Positions 8,473 through 17,116 of a stretch of 54,693 bases of DNA are shown one piece after another. Position numbers and translations under genes: made by a program. The stretch is from the NCBI GenBank assembly GCA_017302135.1, contig JAFLDZ010000024.1:1-54693 (forward strand). The letters run 5' to 3'. Every line of letters starts with the position of its first letter. The stretch's first letter is position 1. The notes under the pieces were generated by a model. It searched no databases. It was not told where the DNA came from and worked only from the letters and a program-made list of their open reading frames with translations. The stretch comes from Lysobacterales bacterium (GTDB lineage: Bacteria; Pseudomonadota; Gammaproteobacteria; Xanthomonadales; Xanthomonadaceae).

Positions 8473-9885
8473 ATGACGCAACGATTCGACGAGATGCACG
8501 ACGACGCTGGCGCGCCGCGCCCGCACTACCGGGTTTTCGACGAATGGCTGCGCAACACGCCCGAGCCGGTGATCGCCAGCAAGCGGCAGGAGGCCGAGAT
8601 CGCCTTCCACCGGGTCGGCATCACCTTTTCCGTCTACGGCGAGGAATCCGGCAACGAGCGCCTGATCCCCTTCGACATGGTCCCGAGGATCGTGCCCGCC
8701 GCCGAATGGCGGATGCTGGAAGCCGGCCTGCGCCAGCGCGTGCATGCGCTGAATCTGTTCCTCGGCGATGTCTACGGCGAACAACGCATCCTCCACGATG
8801 GCCGCGTGCCGACCGATCTGGTGCTGGGCAACGAAGAATTCCGCCGCGAGATGTGCGGCCTGCGCGTGCCCGGCGGCGTGTATTCGCATATTTCCGGCAT
8901 CGATCTGGTCCGCGCCGGCGACGGCGAGTACTACGTGCTGGAAGACAATCTGCGGGTGCCGTCCGGCGTGTCGTACATGCTGGAAAACCGGCGGATGATG
9001 GCGCGGCTGATTCCCGAACTGTTCGCGCGCCAGCAGATCGCGCCGGTCGAACGCTATCCCGACGCGCTGCTCAGCACGCTGCGCGAAGCCGCACCGGAAG
9101 GCATCGACGACCCGGTGGTCGCGGTGCTGACGCCTGGCTCGGCCAATTCCGCGTATTTCGAGCATGCCTTCCTCGCCCAGCAGATGGGCGTGGAGCTGGT
9201 GGAAGGCGCCGACCTGTTCGTGCGCGACGACACCGTCTACGCGCGCACCACGCGCGGCCCGCAGCGCGTGCACGTGATCTACCGGCGGATCAACGACGAC
9301 TATCTCGACCCCACCGTGTTCCGCTCCGAATCGATGCTCGGCGTGCCCGGTCTGTTCGGTGCGTATCGCGCCGGCCGCGTGACCCTGGCGAACGCGCCGG
9401 GCACCGGCGTCGGCGACGACAAATCGGTGTATCCGTACGTGCCGGAGATGATCCGCTTCTATCTCAGCGAAGAACCGATCCTGCACAACGTGCCCACATG
9501 GCAACTGCGCAAGCAGGACGACCTGCGCTACGTGCTGGATCATCTGCCGGAGCTGGTGGTGAAGGAAGTCCACGGCGCCGGCGGTTACGGCATGCTGGTC
9601 GGGCCGGCATCGACCAAGGCCGAAATCGAAGAATTCCGCCTGCGCATCCTCGCCAACCCGTCGAACTACATCGCGCAGCCGACGCTGTCGCTGTCGACCT
9701 GCCCCACCTTCGTCGAAAGCGGACTGGCGCCGCGCCATATCGATCTGCGTCCGTACGTACTGTCGGGCAAACGCATCCAGGCGATGCCGGGCGGCCTGAC
9801 CCGGGTCGCGCTGCGCGAGGGCTCGCTGGTGGTGAATTCGTCGCAGGGCGGCGGGACCAAGGACACCTGGGTGTTGGAGAGCTGA
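8473..9885 (+). CDS. Circularly permuted ATP-grasp type 2 protein (Anbu cluster)
   Basis: Member of the circularly permuted ATP-grasp family (COG2308), 470 aa, usual length. Recognisable family stretches include the N-terminal YRVFDEW, GITFSVYG, RIVPAAEW, the central LEDNLRVPSGVSYMLENRR, and the C-terminal PTLSLSTCPT, DLRPYVL and SSQGGGTKDTWVL. These proteins are thought to form an amide or peptide bond using ATP; the substrate is not known. The stop is 2 nt before the alpha-E gene, so the two are cotranscribed, and the Anbu peptidase follows. This three-gene neighbourhood is the conserved context of Anbu. Confidence 0.9.
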   Translation: MTQRFDEMHDDAGAPRPHYRVFDEWLRNTPEPVIASKRQEAEIAFHRVGITFSVYGEESGNERLIPFDMVPRIVPAAEWRMLEAGLRQRVHALNLFLGDVYGEQRILHDGRVPTDLVLGNEEFRREMCGLRVPGGVYSHISGIDLVRAGDGEYYVLEDNLRVPSGVSYMLENRRMMARLIPELFARQQIAPVERYPDALLSTLREAAPEGIDDPVVAVLTPGSANSAYFEHAFLAQQMGVELVEGADLFVRDDTVYARTTRGPQRVHVIYRRINDDYLDPTVFRSESMLGVPGLFGAYRAGRVTLANAPGTGVGDDKSVYPYVPEMIRFYLSEEPILHNVPTWQLRKQDDLRYVLDHLPELVVKEVHGAGGYGMLVGPASTKAEIEEFRLRILANPSNYIAQPTLSLSTCPTFVESGLAPRHIDLRPYVLSGKRIQAMPGGLTRVALREGSLVVNSSQGGGTKDTWVLES

Positions 9886-9887
9886 GC

Positions 9888-10922
9888 ATGCTGTGCAGAA
9901 CCGCCAACGATCTCTACTGGGTGTCGCGGCACATGGAACGCGCGGAGAACACCGCGCGCCTGATCGATGTCACCACCCGCATCTCGATGCTGCCCGAGCG
10001 GCTGGATCGCGGCAAAGCCGAAGCCGCGCCGTGGCGGCGCGCACTCGATGCACTGGGCGCGGTCGAGACCTGTCAGAAACGCTACGGCAGCATCGACGCC
10101 GACAGCGTGCTCGATCATCTGCTGCTGTCGCCGGACAACCCGTCTTCGATCCTCTGCTGCCTGCGCGCCGCGCGCGAATCCGCACGCGCGCAGCGGGTCG
10201 CGATCACTTCGGAAATGTACGAAGACCTCAACGCCTCGTGGCTGGAGATGCGCGGCCTCGGCACCGCCAGCATCGGCCGCGAAGGCCTGAGCAATATCCT
10301 CGAACGGGTGAAGAGCCGCTCGGCCTCGTTCCGTGGCGTCACCATCGGCACGCTGGGACGCGGCGAGGGCTATCACTTCATGCAACTGGGCGTGTTCATC
10401 GAACGCGCCGAATGGGCGATCCGCCTGCTCGACGTGGTCGGCAGCGACCGCGACCTGCCCGAAAGCGGCGAAGCGCGCGACACCATCGAATACTTCCAGT
10501 GGAGCGCGCTGCTGCAGTCGCTGTCGGCCTTCGAAACCTACCGCCGCCTGCACCGGCAGTCGGTCACGCCTGCGGGCGTGGCCGAAGTGATGCTGCTGCA
10601 CGAGGCCAACCCGCGCTCGCTGCAGACCTGCACGCATCAGCTGCATCAGGTGCTGCTCACCCTCGCGGGCGGGCAGACGCTGGAAGTGGTGCGTCAGGCC
10701 GGCGCACTGTCGGCGCACACGCGCTATGCTCGGATCGACGAGATCATCACCGACGGACTGGAGCCCTGGCTGCAGAACGCGATGGAACGACTGGACCGCC
10801 TCGGCAACGCGATCCATCGGCAATTCATGACCGCCGTCGATGCCGAAGAGGCCCGGCTGGCACTCAAGCCTGTGCAGCATCCGCCGCCGCAACTTCAATT
10901 CCAGGCGCAGATCTTGGCCTGA
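9888..10922 (+). CDS. Alpha-E domain protein (Anbu cluster)
   Basis: All-helical alpha-E protein (COG2307), 344 aa. The N-terminus MLCRTANDLYWVSRHMERAE is the family hallmark, and the conserved FIERAEWAIRLLDV lies near residue 170. The start at 9888 is 2 nt after the ATP-grasp stop. Alpha-E proteins always accompany the permuted ATP-grasp and probably form a complex with it; the biochemical role is unproven. The frame is open upstream only as a shadow of the preceding gene. Confidence 0.9.
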   Translation: MLCRTANDLYWVSRHMERAENTARLIDVTTRISMLPERLDRGKAEAAPWRRALDALGAVETCQKRYGSIDADSVLDHLLLSPDNPSSILCCLRAARESARAQRVAITSEMYEDLNASWLEMRGLGTASIGREGLSNILERVKSRSASFRGVTIGTLGRGEGYHFMQLGVFIERAEWAIRLLDVVGSDRDLPESGEARDTIEYFQWSALLQSLSAFETYRRLHRQSVTPAGVAEVMLLHEANPRSLQTCTHQLHQVLLTLAGGQTLEVVRQAGALSAHTRYARIDEIITDGLEPWLQNAMERLDRLGNAIHRQFMTAVDAEEARLALKPVQHPPPQLQFQAQILA

Positions 10923-10990
10923 TCCGCTTCACACTTGTGCGCCGTTACGGGCAAAATCAGCGCTGCTTCCGCGCGGGTACCGTGTCCTCC

Positions 10991-11737
10991 ATGACTTACT
11001 GCATCGGGTTGAATCTCGACCACGGCCTCATTCTGGCCTCCGACTCGCGCACCAATGCGGGCGTCGACGACATCCGCCGCACCGGCAAGATGCGGCTGTT
11101 CGTCTCCGAAGGCGAATACGTGGTCGCGGCGCTGTCGGCCGGCAACCTGTCGCTGACCCAGAACGCGCTGAATCTCATCGACCAGCGCTCCACGCTGGAC
11201 GGCGGCCGGCCCGGTATCGGCAAGGCCACCTCGATGTTCGACGTGGCGCAGCTGGTGGGCGACGCGCTGCGCGAGATCCGCAAGCGCGACGACGCCTATC
11301 TGCGCGACAGCGGCATCGACCCCAACGGCAGCTTCATCGTCGGCGGCCAGATCCGCGGCGAAGCCCCGCGCCTGTTCCTGGTGTATTCGGAAGGCAACTT
11401 CATCGAAAGCTCGCCGGAGATGCCCTACTTCCAGACCGGCGAAAGCAAATTCGGCAAACCCATCCTCGACCGCGTCATCACCCCGCAGACCTCGCTGAGC
11501 GAAGCCTGCAAGTGCGTGCTGGTGTCGTTCGACTCGACCATGCGCTCCAACCTCTCCGTCGGCCCACCGCTGGACCTGCTGCTCTACCGCCGCGACAGCT
11601 TCACCGCCAACCTGCGCCAACGCCTGGACGAAGACGACCCCTACCTGCAAACCATCCGCCGCGAATGGAACGAAACCCTGCGTCGCGGCGTCCGCGAGTT
11701 GCCGGGACCGACGTGGTTGCGGGATGCGGAGGGTTGA
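10991..11737 (+). CDS. anbu: Anbu, bacterial proteasome-type (T1 family) peptidase
   Basis: Ntn-hydrolase of the proteasome beta-subunit fold (COG3484, 'ancestral beta subunit'), 248 aa. After removal of Met1 the chain begins TYCIGL with the nucleophilic Thr1. Asp17 (LASDSRT) falls exactly at the proteasome position and Lys32 (RRTGKM) is the likely Lys33 equivalent, so the active site appears intact. The start at 10991 was chosen because it places Thr as residue 2. It lies 68 nt after the alpha-E gene. The transglutaminase that often joins this cluster is not present here. A truncated second copy of its 3' end lies at 16482-16809. Confidence 0.92.
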   Translation: MTYCIGLNLDHGLILASDSRTNAGVDDIRRTGKMRLFVSEGEYVVAALSAGNLSLTQNALNLIDQRSTLDGGRPGIGKATSMFDVAQLVGDALREIRKRDDAYLRDSGIDPNGSFIVGGQIRGEAPRLFLVYSEGNFIESSPEMPYFQTGESKFGKPILDRVITPQTSLSEACKCVLVSFDSTMRSNLSVGPPLDLLLYRRDSFTANLRQRLDEDDPYLQTIRREWNETLRRGVRELPGPTWLRDAEG

Positions 11738-12187
11738 GCGTTCCCCTGCACCGAATGGATCAACGCCGGCTGTAGAAACAAGCAAGTCGATCAAGCTATC
11801 GAATCGGCACGCCTGACCCCGATTCAGGCAGAAATCCTCGGGAAAATGCCCCGCATCGCCATCTGATGGCGCATGACTGATGCGGATCAACGCAAACTGA
11901 CTGCAGGCGTTGCCGCAATCGAGAATGCCCCAGCGCGAAGCATGTTGACGCCCTGCGCTGCGGCAAACCGCTTACCCCCATGGAACAGTCACGGCCACGG
12001 AAATGGGGTCCCACGCGACAGATCATCGGGCCCGCCTTCCAGCACAGGCGGGCGCGGTAGCGAGGACCGGGACACGTCGGCCGCCGACTTGGCAAAGAGG
12101 CTTGCCGTATCTACCATGCGTGGAGTGCATGCTGCGGAGTCGGTCCGACGAACACCTGCAGCGCCATGGATATGGAATGAAATCATC
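11738..12187. other. Intergenic, 450 bp, no gene recognised
   Basis: Between anbu and the envelope cassette. The first ~35 bp (ending near 11772, around CACCGAATGGATCAACGCC) resemble the sequence after the truncated anbu copy (16832-16855), so the duplication extends past the stop codon. The rest has no plausible coding frame or structured RNA that I can see. It may hold the promoter for the downstream genes. Confidence 0.5.
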
Positions 12188-13036
12188 ATGAGAAAACGAC
12201 GAACATTCGTAGCCCTCACGATCCGTTTTCTGCTCCTGGTCGCTCTGATTGGCGCAGCCGGCTTCGTCGCTCTGATCTGCAACTATGGCGCCCGGCAGGA
12301 GTACGCCGAGTACCGTCTGAAAAGTATCGCGACGGCATATCTCTCCAGCCGCGGAGAGCTGGATCGCGACGATCTCGCGACGATCATGGGTATCGCGCAC
12401 AAGGAAAGCCGCTTCTGGAACGGAGCCGTCGGACGTCATCACGAAGTCGGCGTGATGCAGCTTTCCGAAGCCATCGCCCGCGACAACGCACTTGCGATCG
12501 CCCCGGACGCGAAAAAAAGCACGCCGCTCCAGAAGCTGCTTTTCCTCGCTCCGGAGAAATCCATGATCGAAAAAGATCAGCGGTTCGACGAGCGCACCAG
12601 CATGCGAATCGCGATCGACCATTTTCTCCGGATCAAGCGCAATTTCCAGACGCGATACAGGCTCGATGAACCGGCAGCGCGCGATCTGGCGATACTCGCG
12701 TTCCATCATGGCGAGTCCCGCACAAGCGCCTTGCTGGAACGCAGTGCGTCCCGGAACCTCGATGCCCTGCTGGATTCGCTGGCCGATCCCGCCCTGCCGC
12801 ACGACACGTGGTTCGAGCGCGCGGTATCCGTTTCATTCTCGGAACATGTGCTGCGATATCGTTCCGAATACCTGCAACAGATGCCCGCTGTCCTGTCGAT
12901 GGACGGCCCCGATGCCGCCGGACTGATCGCGAACATCGCAGCCACGCCGAAAGAATTCTACACGCGCATTTTCGGGGATATGCCCGAACTCGAGCGCGCC
13001 ATGAGAGAACGGAGAAGCGCGGATCAGAACCGCTGA
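12188..13036 (+). CDS. Membrane-anchored lytic-transglycosylase-like protein
   Basis: 282 aa with an N-terminal basic stretch and a single hydrophobic helix (about residues 9-31), then a periplasmic domain resembling the SLT lysozyme-like fold. The typical motif trio can be read: catalytic-type Glu73 in AHKESRFW, GVMQL at 88-92, and AFHHGESR at 169-176 in place of the usual AYNAG. This implies cleavage of the glycan strand of peptidoglycan. The family call is by motif only and the sequence is divergent. The start at 12188 was chosen because it precedes the basic/hydrophobic anchor. It is the first gene of the three-gene cassette flanked by anbu sequence. Confidence 0.6.
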   Translation: MRKRRTFVALTIRFLLLVALIGAAGFVALICNYGARQEYAEYRLKSIATAYLSSRGELDRDDLATIMGIAHKESRFWNGAVGRHHEVGVMQLSEAIARDNALAIAPDAKKSTPLQKLLFLAPEKSMIEKDQRFDERTSMRIAIDHFLRIKRNFQTRYRLDEPAARDLAILAFHHGESRTSALLERSASRNLDALLDSLADPALPHDTWFERAVSVSFSEHVLRYRSEYLQQMPAVLSMDGPDAAGLIANIAATPKEFYTRIFGDMPELERAMRERRSADQNR

Positions 13037-13104
13037 TCGCGAGCGCTGATGCCAGAAGGGCTCCGGGCGCGATCAGGCACTTGTCGAATCAAGGGACTGA
13101 ATAC

Positions 13105-14190
13105 ATGAGAAACCAAGTCACATGCGACGAAACATATATCGGTGCGGCGACTGATATCGCGCGAATCGCGGGCATTCTCAAGGAACACAGGCGGCAACCG
13201 CTGAGCCCTGAATACATGCATGCGCATCTGCGGAGAGTCAAGGCAAAGGACGATCTTCCGGCGATCAGCACCCGGCTCCTTTCCGACTTCATGGAAAACC
13301 GGACTACCGCGAATTTCGATTACGCATTCTTCGAGCATGCGATCGAGCATGCGTCGTGTCGCGTGCGCGAACTTTACCCGGAATTCTCGCCCTTGCCGAC
13401 CGATGCTTACGTGGTCGCCGAAGCGGTGGGCAACGGCCTGGGGGGATTCCATGGGCAGTACGGGATCGGGTTCCAGTACGAATCGAACTTCGGATTTTCA
13501 GAGCTGTTGAACCCGTCGTTGGTGCAGGACGACAAAGTCCGCGCCATCGAGCTCGCAAGAAACTACATGCACGACTCGTTTCATGCCGCGAGTTACCGCA
13601 CCTTCGGATACGCAGAAGATGCGCTCTTCAGATATCAGTATGGAATCAATTTCCGCCTTCCTTCCGGCATCTCCTACTCGGGAACGCGCCACGCGCCCGA
13701 ATGCACATTCGTCATCAACCTCAACACGCTCATGGATGGCATCACGACGATGGTCGCTGCCGACGCCGTGCAAGGCATCGTTGCCGATGTGACTGCCTGC
13801 GACGACCTGACACGCGATGTCGTTCAGGAGATCAGGGGCGAGTACGCAGGTATCGCGGACCATGCGATGGCGAGGTTCGCCAATGAAGTCGTCGCCCCCG
13901 CTGCGGCCTTCGTTTCGTACTGGGGCGGCGAATCGTTCCGCCATGCGATCGGTCGTGCGATGCTCAGCGGGAACATCGCCCCGGTCAAACGGCACATCGA
14001 GGACGCCATGGCGTCGAAAGCGGCGGATCGGGCATTGATGGCGTACATCGAGGCAAGGCGGCGCGATCACGGCTTTCTCGGCCGCAATCTCTGGCAGGAC
14101 CTGTTTCTCTCGGTCGATTTCCACCACGGCCTTCTCAGCGATGAGTCGTTGCACCCGTTGGCTCGATACTGTGGGATCTCGTTGCAGTGA
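13105..14190 (+). CDS. Protein of unknown function with HDSFH motif
   Basis: 361 aa, soluble, with no signal peptide. I do not recognise the family. The best-looking conserved element is YMHDSFHAASYRTFGYAEDA (about residues 154-173), an HxxxH pair followed by acidic residues that could bind a metal. A Gly-rich stretch (AEAVGNGLGGFHGQYGIGF, about 105-123) precedes it. The ATG at 13105 has AAGGGA eight nt upstream. It lies 68 nt after the transglycosylase-like gene, and its stop overlaps the next gene's earliest possible GTG start, so the three are probably one operon. Confidence 0.7.
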   Translation: MRNQVTCDETYIGAATDIARIAGILKEHRRQPLSPEYMHAHLRRVKAKDDLPAISTRLLSDFMENRTTANFDYAFFEHAIEHASCRVRELYPEFSPLPTDAYVVAEAVGNGLGGFHGQYGIGFQYESNFGFSELLNPSLVQDDKVRAIELARNYMHDSFHAASYRTFGYAEDALFRYQYGINFRLPSGISYSGTRHAPECTFVINLNTLMDGITTMVAADAVQGIVADVTACDDLTRDVVQEIRGEYAGIADHAMARFANEVVAPAAAFVSYWGGESFRHAIGRAMLSGNIAPVKRHIEDAMASKAADRALMAYIEARRRDHGFLGRNLWQDLFLSVDFHHGLLSDESLHPLARYCGISLQ

Positions 14191-16481
14191 ACGATGGATC
14201 GTCGAGTTCGGAGATGGTCGCGGCATGCAACATGCCGCGCATCGGCCGCGCAGCCTTGTGGCTGCTTTTTCTGGCATCGTGCCCTGCAATGGCGATCGAG
14301 CCTGACGGCATCATCGATGCGATGGAATGGGAGGGCGCGACCATCATCGATGACTTCAAGGTCACGCAGCCGTTTACCGAGGAAACACCTGTTCATCCGG
14401 TCAGTGCCCGCGTGAAAGCCGTCCCGGAAGGCCTCGCTGTCGTCGTCCGCGCGGAGATGCCCCCCGAAGTGGCGAGAAGCCGCCAGCCCGTGCAGCACGA
14501 TTTCACGGCGAAGGTCGACCGCATCAACATCATGATCGACTTCGAAGGAGATGGCCGGACGGCTTACGATTTCTATCTTTCGTCGACGGGCGGCACCGGC
14601 GATGCGGTCGTCACCAACGAAGACACGTTCAACTACAGTTGGGATGGAAGTTGGCGGCACGCGATCAGCGAAGACCGGAATGGCTGGACGGCGGAGATAC
14701 TGATCCCCTGGCACACCGCGCCGATGAAGGACGCGACCGATGGGAAACGTACCATCAGGATGTATCTGGACCGCGTCATCGCATCCACTGGCGAACGGGC
14801 TGCCTGGCCCACGGCGAGCCTCGAACGCAGCAGGTTCCTGTCCGATTTCGCCGCAATCGAAGTACCCGAATACAACCACTCGCTTCTCGCCGTCACGCCT
14901 TACGTGTCCATGCTGCGCGGCAAGGGCGACAGGCAGCAGGATTTCCGATCCGGAGCGGATGTGTTCTGGAAGCCGAACGAAGTTTTTCAGCTCAGCGCGA
15001 CGCTCAATCCGGATTTCGGTCAAGTGGAGAGCGACGATCTGGTCGTGAATTTCAGCGCCATCGAAACCTTCGTCAAGGAAAAGCGACCTTTCTTCACGGA
15101 AAACCAGAGTCTCTTCGATTTCACCATGCCCTCGGATTCGAGCCAACTGCTGTACACCCGTAGAATCGGCGCAAGCGCGGACGACGGCGGCGGCAGCAGC
15201 GATATCCGCGCCGCCGCCAAGGTCAATGGTTCCTACCATGGCATGGATTTCGGCGTTCTTTACGCCGACGAGGACGAATCGGCAGGCAGGACTTTTGGCG
15301 CAGTTCGGGTCAGGGGCGCTTTCGGCGAGCACGACCTGGGTCTGATGATGACGCGCGCGGATCGCCCGTTTCTGGACAAGGTGGCGACCGTTGTCGGTAT
15401 CGATCACGATTGGAAATACGGCGCGAACCTCAGACTGCAAAGCCGGTGGGTGCAGAGCCGCATCAAGGAACGCGGTGCTGGCGTCCAAGGCACGGGTGCG
15501 ACGCTGGTCGTCAATTACGATCCCGATCAGGAGTGGCGCCATCAGCTCGTCGCGATGCACTTCGGCGCCGGCTTCCAGATCAACGATGCGGGCTTTCTGG
15601 CCCGCAACGACCTCGACTACCTGCACTGGCAGATCTCGCGGCGCTATGCGCGCCTTCCCGAATCGTCGCGATACGCATCCAAGCTCTGGCGCTGGCGGCT
15701 GACCGAAGCGTACAACACCCGGAGCGAGCGCCTGCAGCGGCAACTCCGCATCAATCGCCAAAGCAGCATGCGCGATGGCAGTCTGGAAGTGCTGCAGCTG
15801 AACATGAACGGCGCGAGCCTCGACGACCGTTTCATGCGCGGAAACGGCACGTTTCGACGTCCCTCCAATTTCAACCTGTATGGAGAATACGGGCAGCCGC
15901 GCAAAGGCGACTGGGCGCTGAAAGGCTTTCTGGAAATCGCCACTGGCGGTCTTGCCGGGAACGACCTTATCGGAGGGCGCGTGGGCTTCGAACCCACGTT
16001 TTTCGCCAGCGATGACCTGAGCTTTTCGCTGCGGTTGTCGTATACGGAGAATCCGGATTTCCTGGTCTGGCAAGGGCCGCGTGGGCCGACCATGCAAGAT
16101 GTGATCGGTCGCTTCGATCAGAAAGCGCTTGAAGCGAATGCCGGCATCGATTGGAACATCAGTAGCGCGCATGAGTTGCGCGTGAAACTGCAAGCGCTCG
16201 GATTCGACGCAAAATTCACGCAGGCAGTGAGAATTGCCCCCAACGGCGGGATCGCAGTCGCTGCCGATCCGGTCGACAGTTTCAATCTCAGGAATCTTGG
16301 GCTGCAGGTGCGATACCGCTATCGGATCGCGCCGTTGTCCGATCTATACCTGGTGTACGCAAAAGGCGGGTTCGAAGAGCGAACCGGATCGGCGCCGCTG
16401 GTCGACATCTTCGAGGAAGCGCTTCGCCTCGATGAAGATGAGCAGTTCCTCGTGAAAATCAGCTATCGTTTTGAACTGTGA
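14187..16481 (+). CDS. CBM9-like/DUF5916-type outer-membrane protein
   Basis: 764 aa if the GTG at 14187 is used (GTGA overlap with the previous stop). ATGs at 14214 and 14232 would give a more usual signal peptide (MPRIGRAALWLLFLASCPAMA, cleavage after AMA). The mature protein starts with a family-9 carbohydrate-binding-like domain (DGIIDAMEWEGA, then NIMIDFEGDGRTAYDFYLSS and GWTAEILIPWHT, to about residue 225). The remainder is rich in alternating aromatic/polar strands (LNPDFGQVESDDLVVNFSAIE, written here as a landmark region near 275-295) and ends VKISYRFEL, as in outer-membrane barrels. The likely role is binding or uptake at the outer membrane; the substrate is unknown. The homology to the anbu 3' end begins directly after its stop codon. 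Confidence 0.75.
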   Translation: MNDGSSSSEMVAACNMPRIGRAALWLLFLASCPAMAIEPDGIIDAMEWEGATIIDDFKVTQPFTEETPVHPVSARVKAVPEGLAVVVRAEMPPEVARSRQPVQHDFTAKVDRINIMIDFEGDGRTAYDFYLSSTGGTGDAVVTNEDTFNYSWDGSWRHAISEDRNGWTAEILIPWHTAPMKDATDGKRTIRMYLDRVIASTGERAAWPTASLERSRFLSDFAAIEVPEYNHSLLAVTPYVSMLRGKGDRQQDFRSGADVFWKPNEVFQLSATLNPDFGQVESDDLVVNFSAIETFVKEKRPFFTENQSLFDFTMPSDSSQLLYTRRIGASADDGGGSSDIRAAAKVNGSYHGMDFGVLYADEDESAGRTFGAVRVRGAFGEHDLGLMMTRADRPFLDKVATVVGIDHDWKYGANLRLQSRWVQSRIKERGAGVQGTGATLVVNYDPDQEWRHQLVAMHFGAGFQINDAGFLARNDLDYLHWQISRRYARLPESSRYASKLWRWRLTEAYNTRSERLQRQLRINRQSSMRDGSLEVLQLNMNGASLDDRFMRGNGTFRRPSNFNLYGEYGQPRKGDWALKGFLEIATGGLAGNDLIGGRVGFEPTFFASDDLSFSLRLSYTENPDFLVWQGPRGPTMQDVIGRFDQKALEANAGIDWNISSAHELRVKLQALGFDAKFTQAVRIAPNGGIAVAADPVDSFNLRNLGLQVRYRYRIAPLSDLYLVYAKGGFEERTGSAPLVDIFEEALRLDEDEQFLVKISYRFEL

Positions 16482-16809
16482 ACTACTTGCCGAAAGTTCC
16501 CCGGACATGCCCTACTTCCAGACCGGCGAAAGCAAATTCGGCAAACCCATCCTCGACCGCGTCATCACCCCGCAGACCTCGCTGAGCGAAGCCTGCAAAT
16601 GCGTGCTGGTGTCGTTCGACTCGACCATGCGCTCCATCTCCGTCGGCCTGCTGCTCCACCGCCGCGACAGCTTCACCGCCAACCTGCGCCAGCGCCTGGA
16701 CGAAGACGACCCGTACCTGCAAACCATCCGCCGCGAATGGAACGAAACCCTGCGTCGCGGCGTCCGCGAACTGCCGGGACCCGAGTGGTTGCGGGGTGCA
16801 GAGGGTTGA
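16482..16809 (+). pseudogene. Truncated second copy of the anbu 3' end
   Basis: Nearly identical to 11396-11737, the last ~113 codons of anbu, from about the LFLVYSEGNF/ESSPEMPYF region to the stop. It lacks 15 bp in frame (NLSVGPPLDLLLY becomes ISVGLLLH) and otherwise differs at few positions. The frame is still open (a 112-codon ORF from 16471) but has no catalytic Thr, Asp or Lys, so it cannot be an active peptidase. Homology with the true gene continues beyond the stop, interrupted by a small GC-rich palindrome (16823-16840). It is best read as the remnant left when the 12-16 kb cassette entered the end of anbu. Confidence 0.85.
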
Positions 16810-16898
16810 GCGAAGCGCGTAGGGCGTGCTCAAGCACGCCGAATGGCATCGACCCCGGATCTTTACTCAAGTTCGATCGCCAACTTCGCACGAACCCA

Positions 16899-17032
16899 CC
16901 GCATCATCAATAGGGTGCTGCCTTGGCGCACCGCTCTCCCCACGATCGCGATCTTAGCGAGAACCGAGTGTTGCGCAACGAACCGCAAGCAGGCTTTCCT
17001 TAGCCTGGGTCTCGCCATTGGCGAGACCCAGG
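16899..17032. repeat. Dispersed repeat A, copy 1, with perfect 13-bp hairpin
   Basis: The stretch 16899-16935 (core TAGGGTGCTGC, then TTGGCGCACCGCTC) has a diverged second copy at 19272-19308 in the same orientation. Both are followed by a palindromic element. Here 17004-17016 and 17020-17032 form a perfect 13-bp stem (CCTGGGTCTCGCC) around ATT. It is probably a REP/MITE-type element and may also stop transcription after the M23 gene. Confidence 0.65.
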
Positions 17033-17071
17033 ATGACAGCATGCAGGCGCTTAAAGGCACGGACATGTTTT

Positions 17072-17106
17072 GGCCAGAAACAGACGTTGGCAATTGAACC
17101 TGACCC
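17072..17106. repeat. 35-bp exact repeat B, copy 1
   Basis: Starts GGCCAGAAACAGACGTTGG and ends TTGAACCTGACCC. It is identical over 35 bp to 20192-20226, same orientation. It sits 10 bp beyond the stop of the M23 gene. The minus-strand reading (GGGTCAGGTTCAATTGCC) resembles REP ends found in xanthomonads; the mobilising agent is not in this window. Confidence 0.8.
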
Positions 17107-17116
17107 CATTTCTTTA

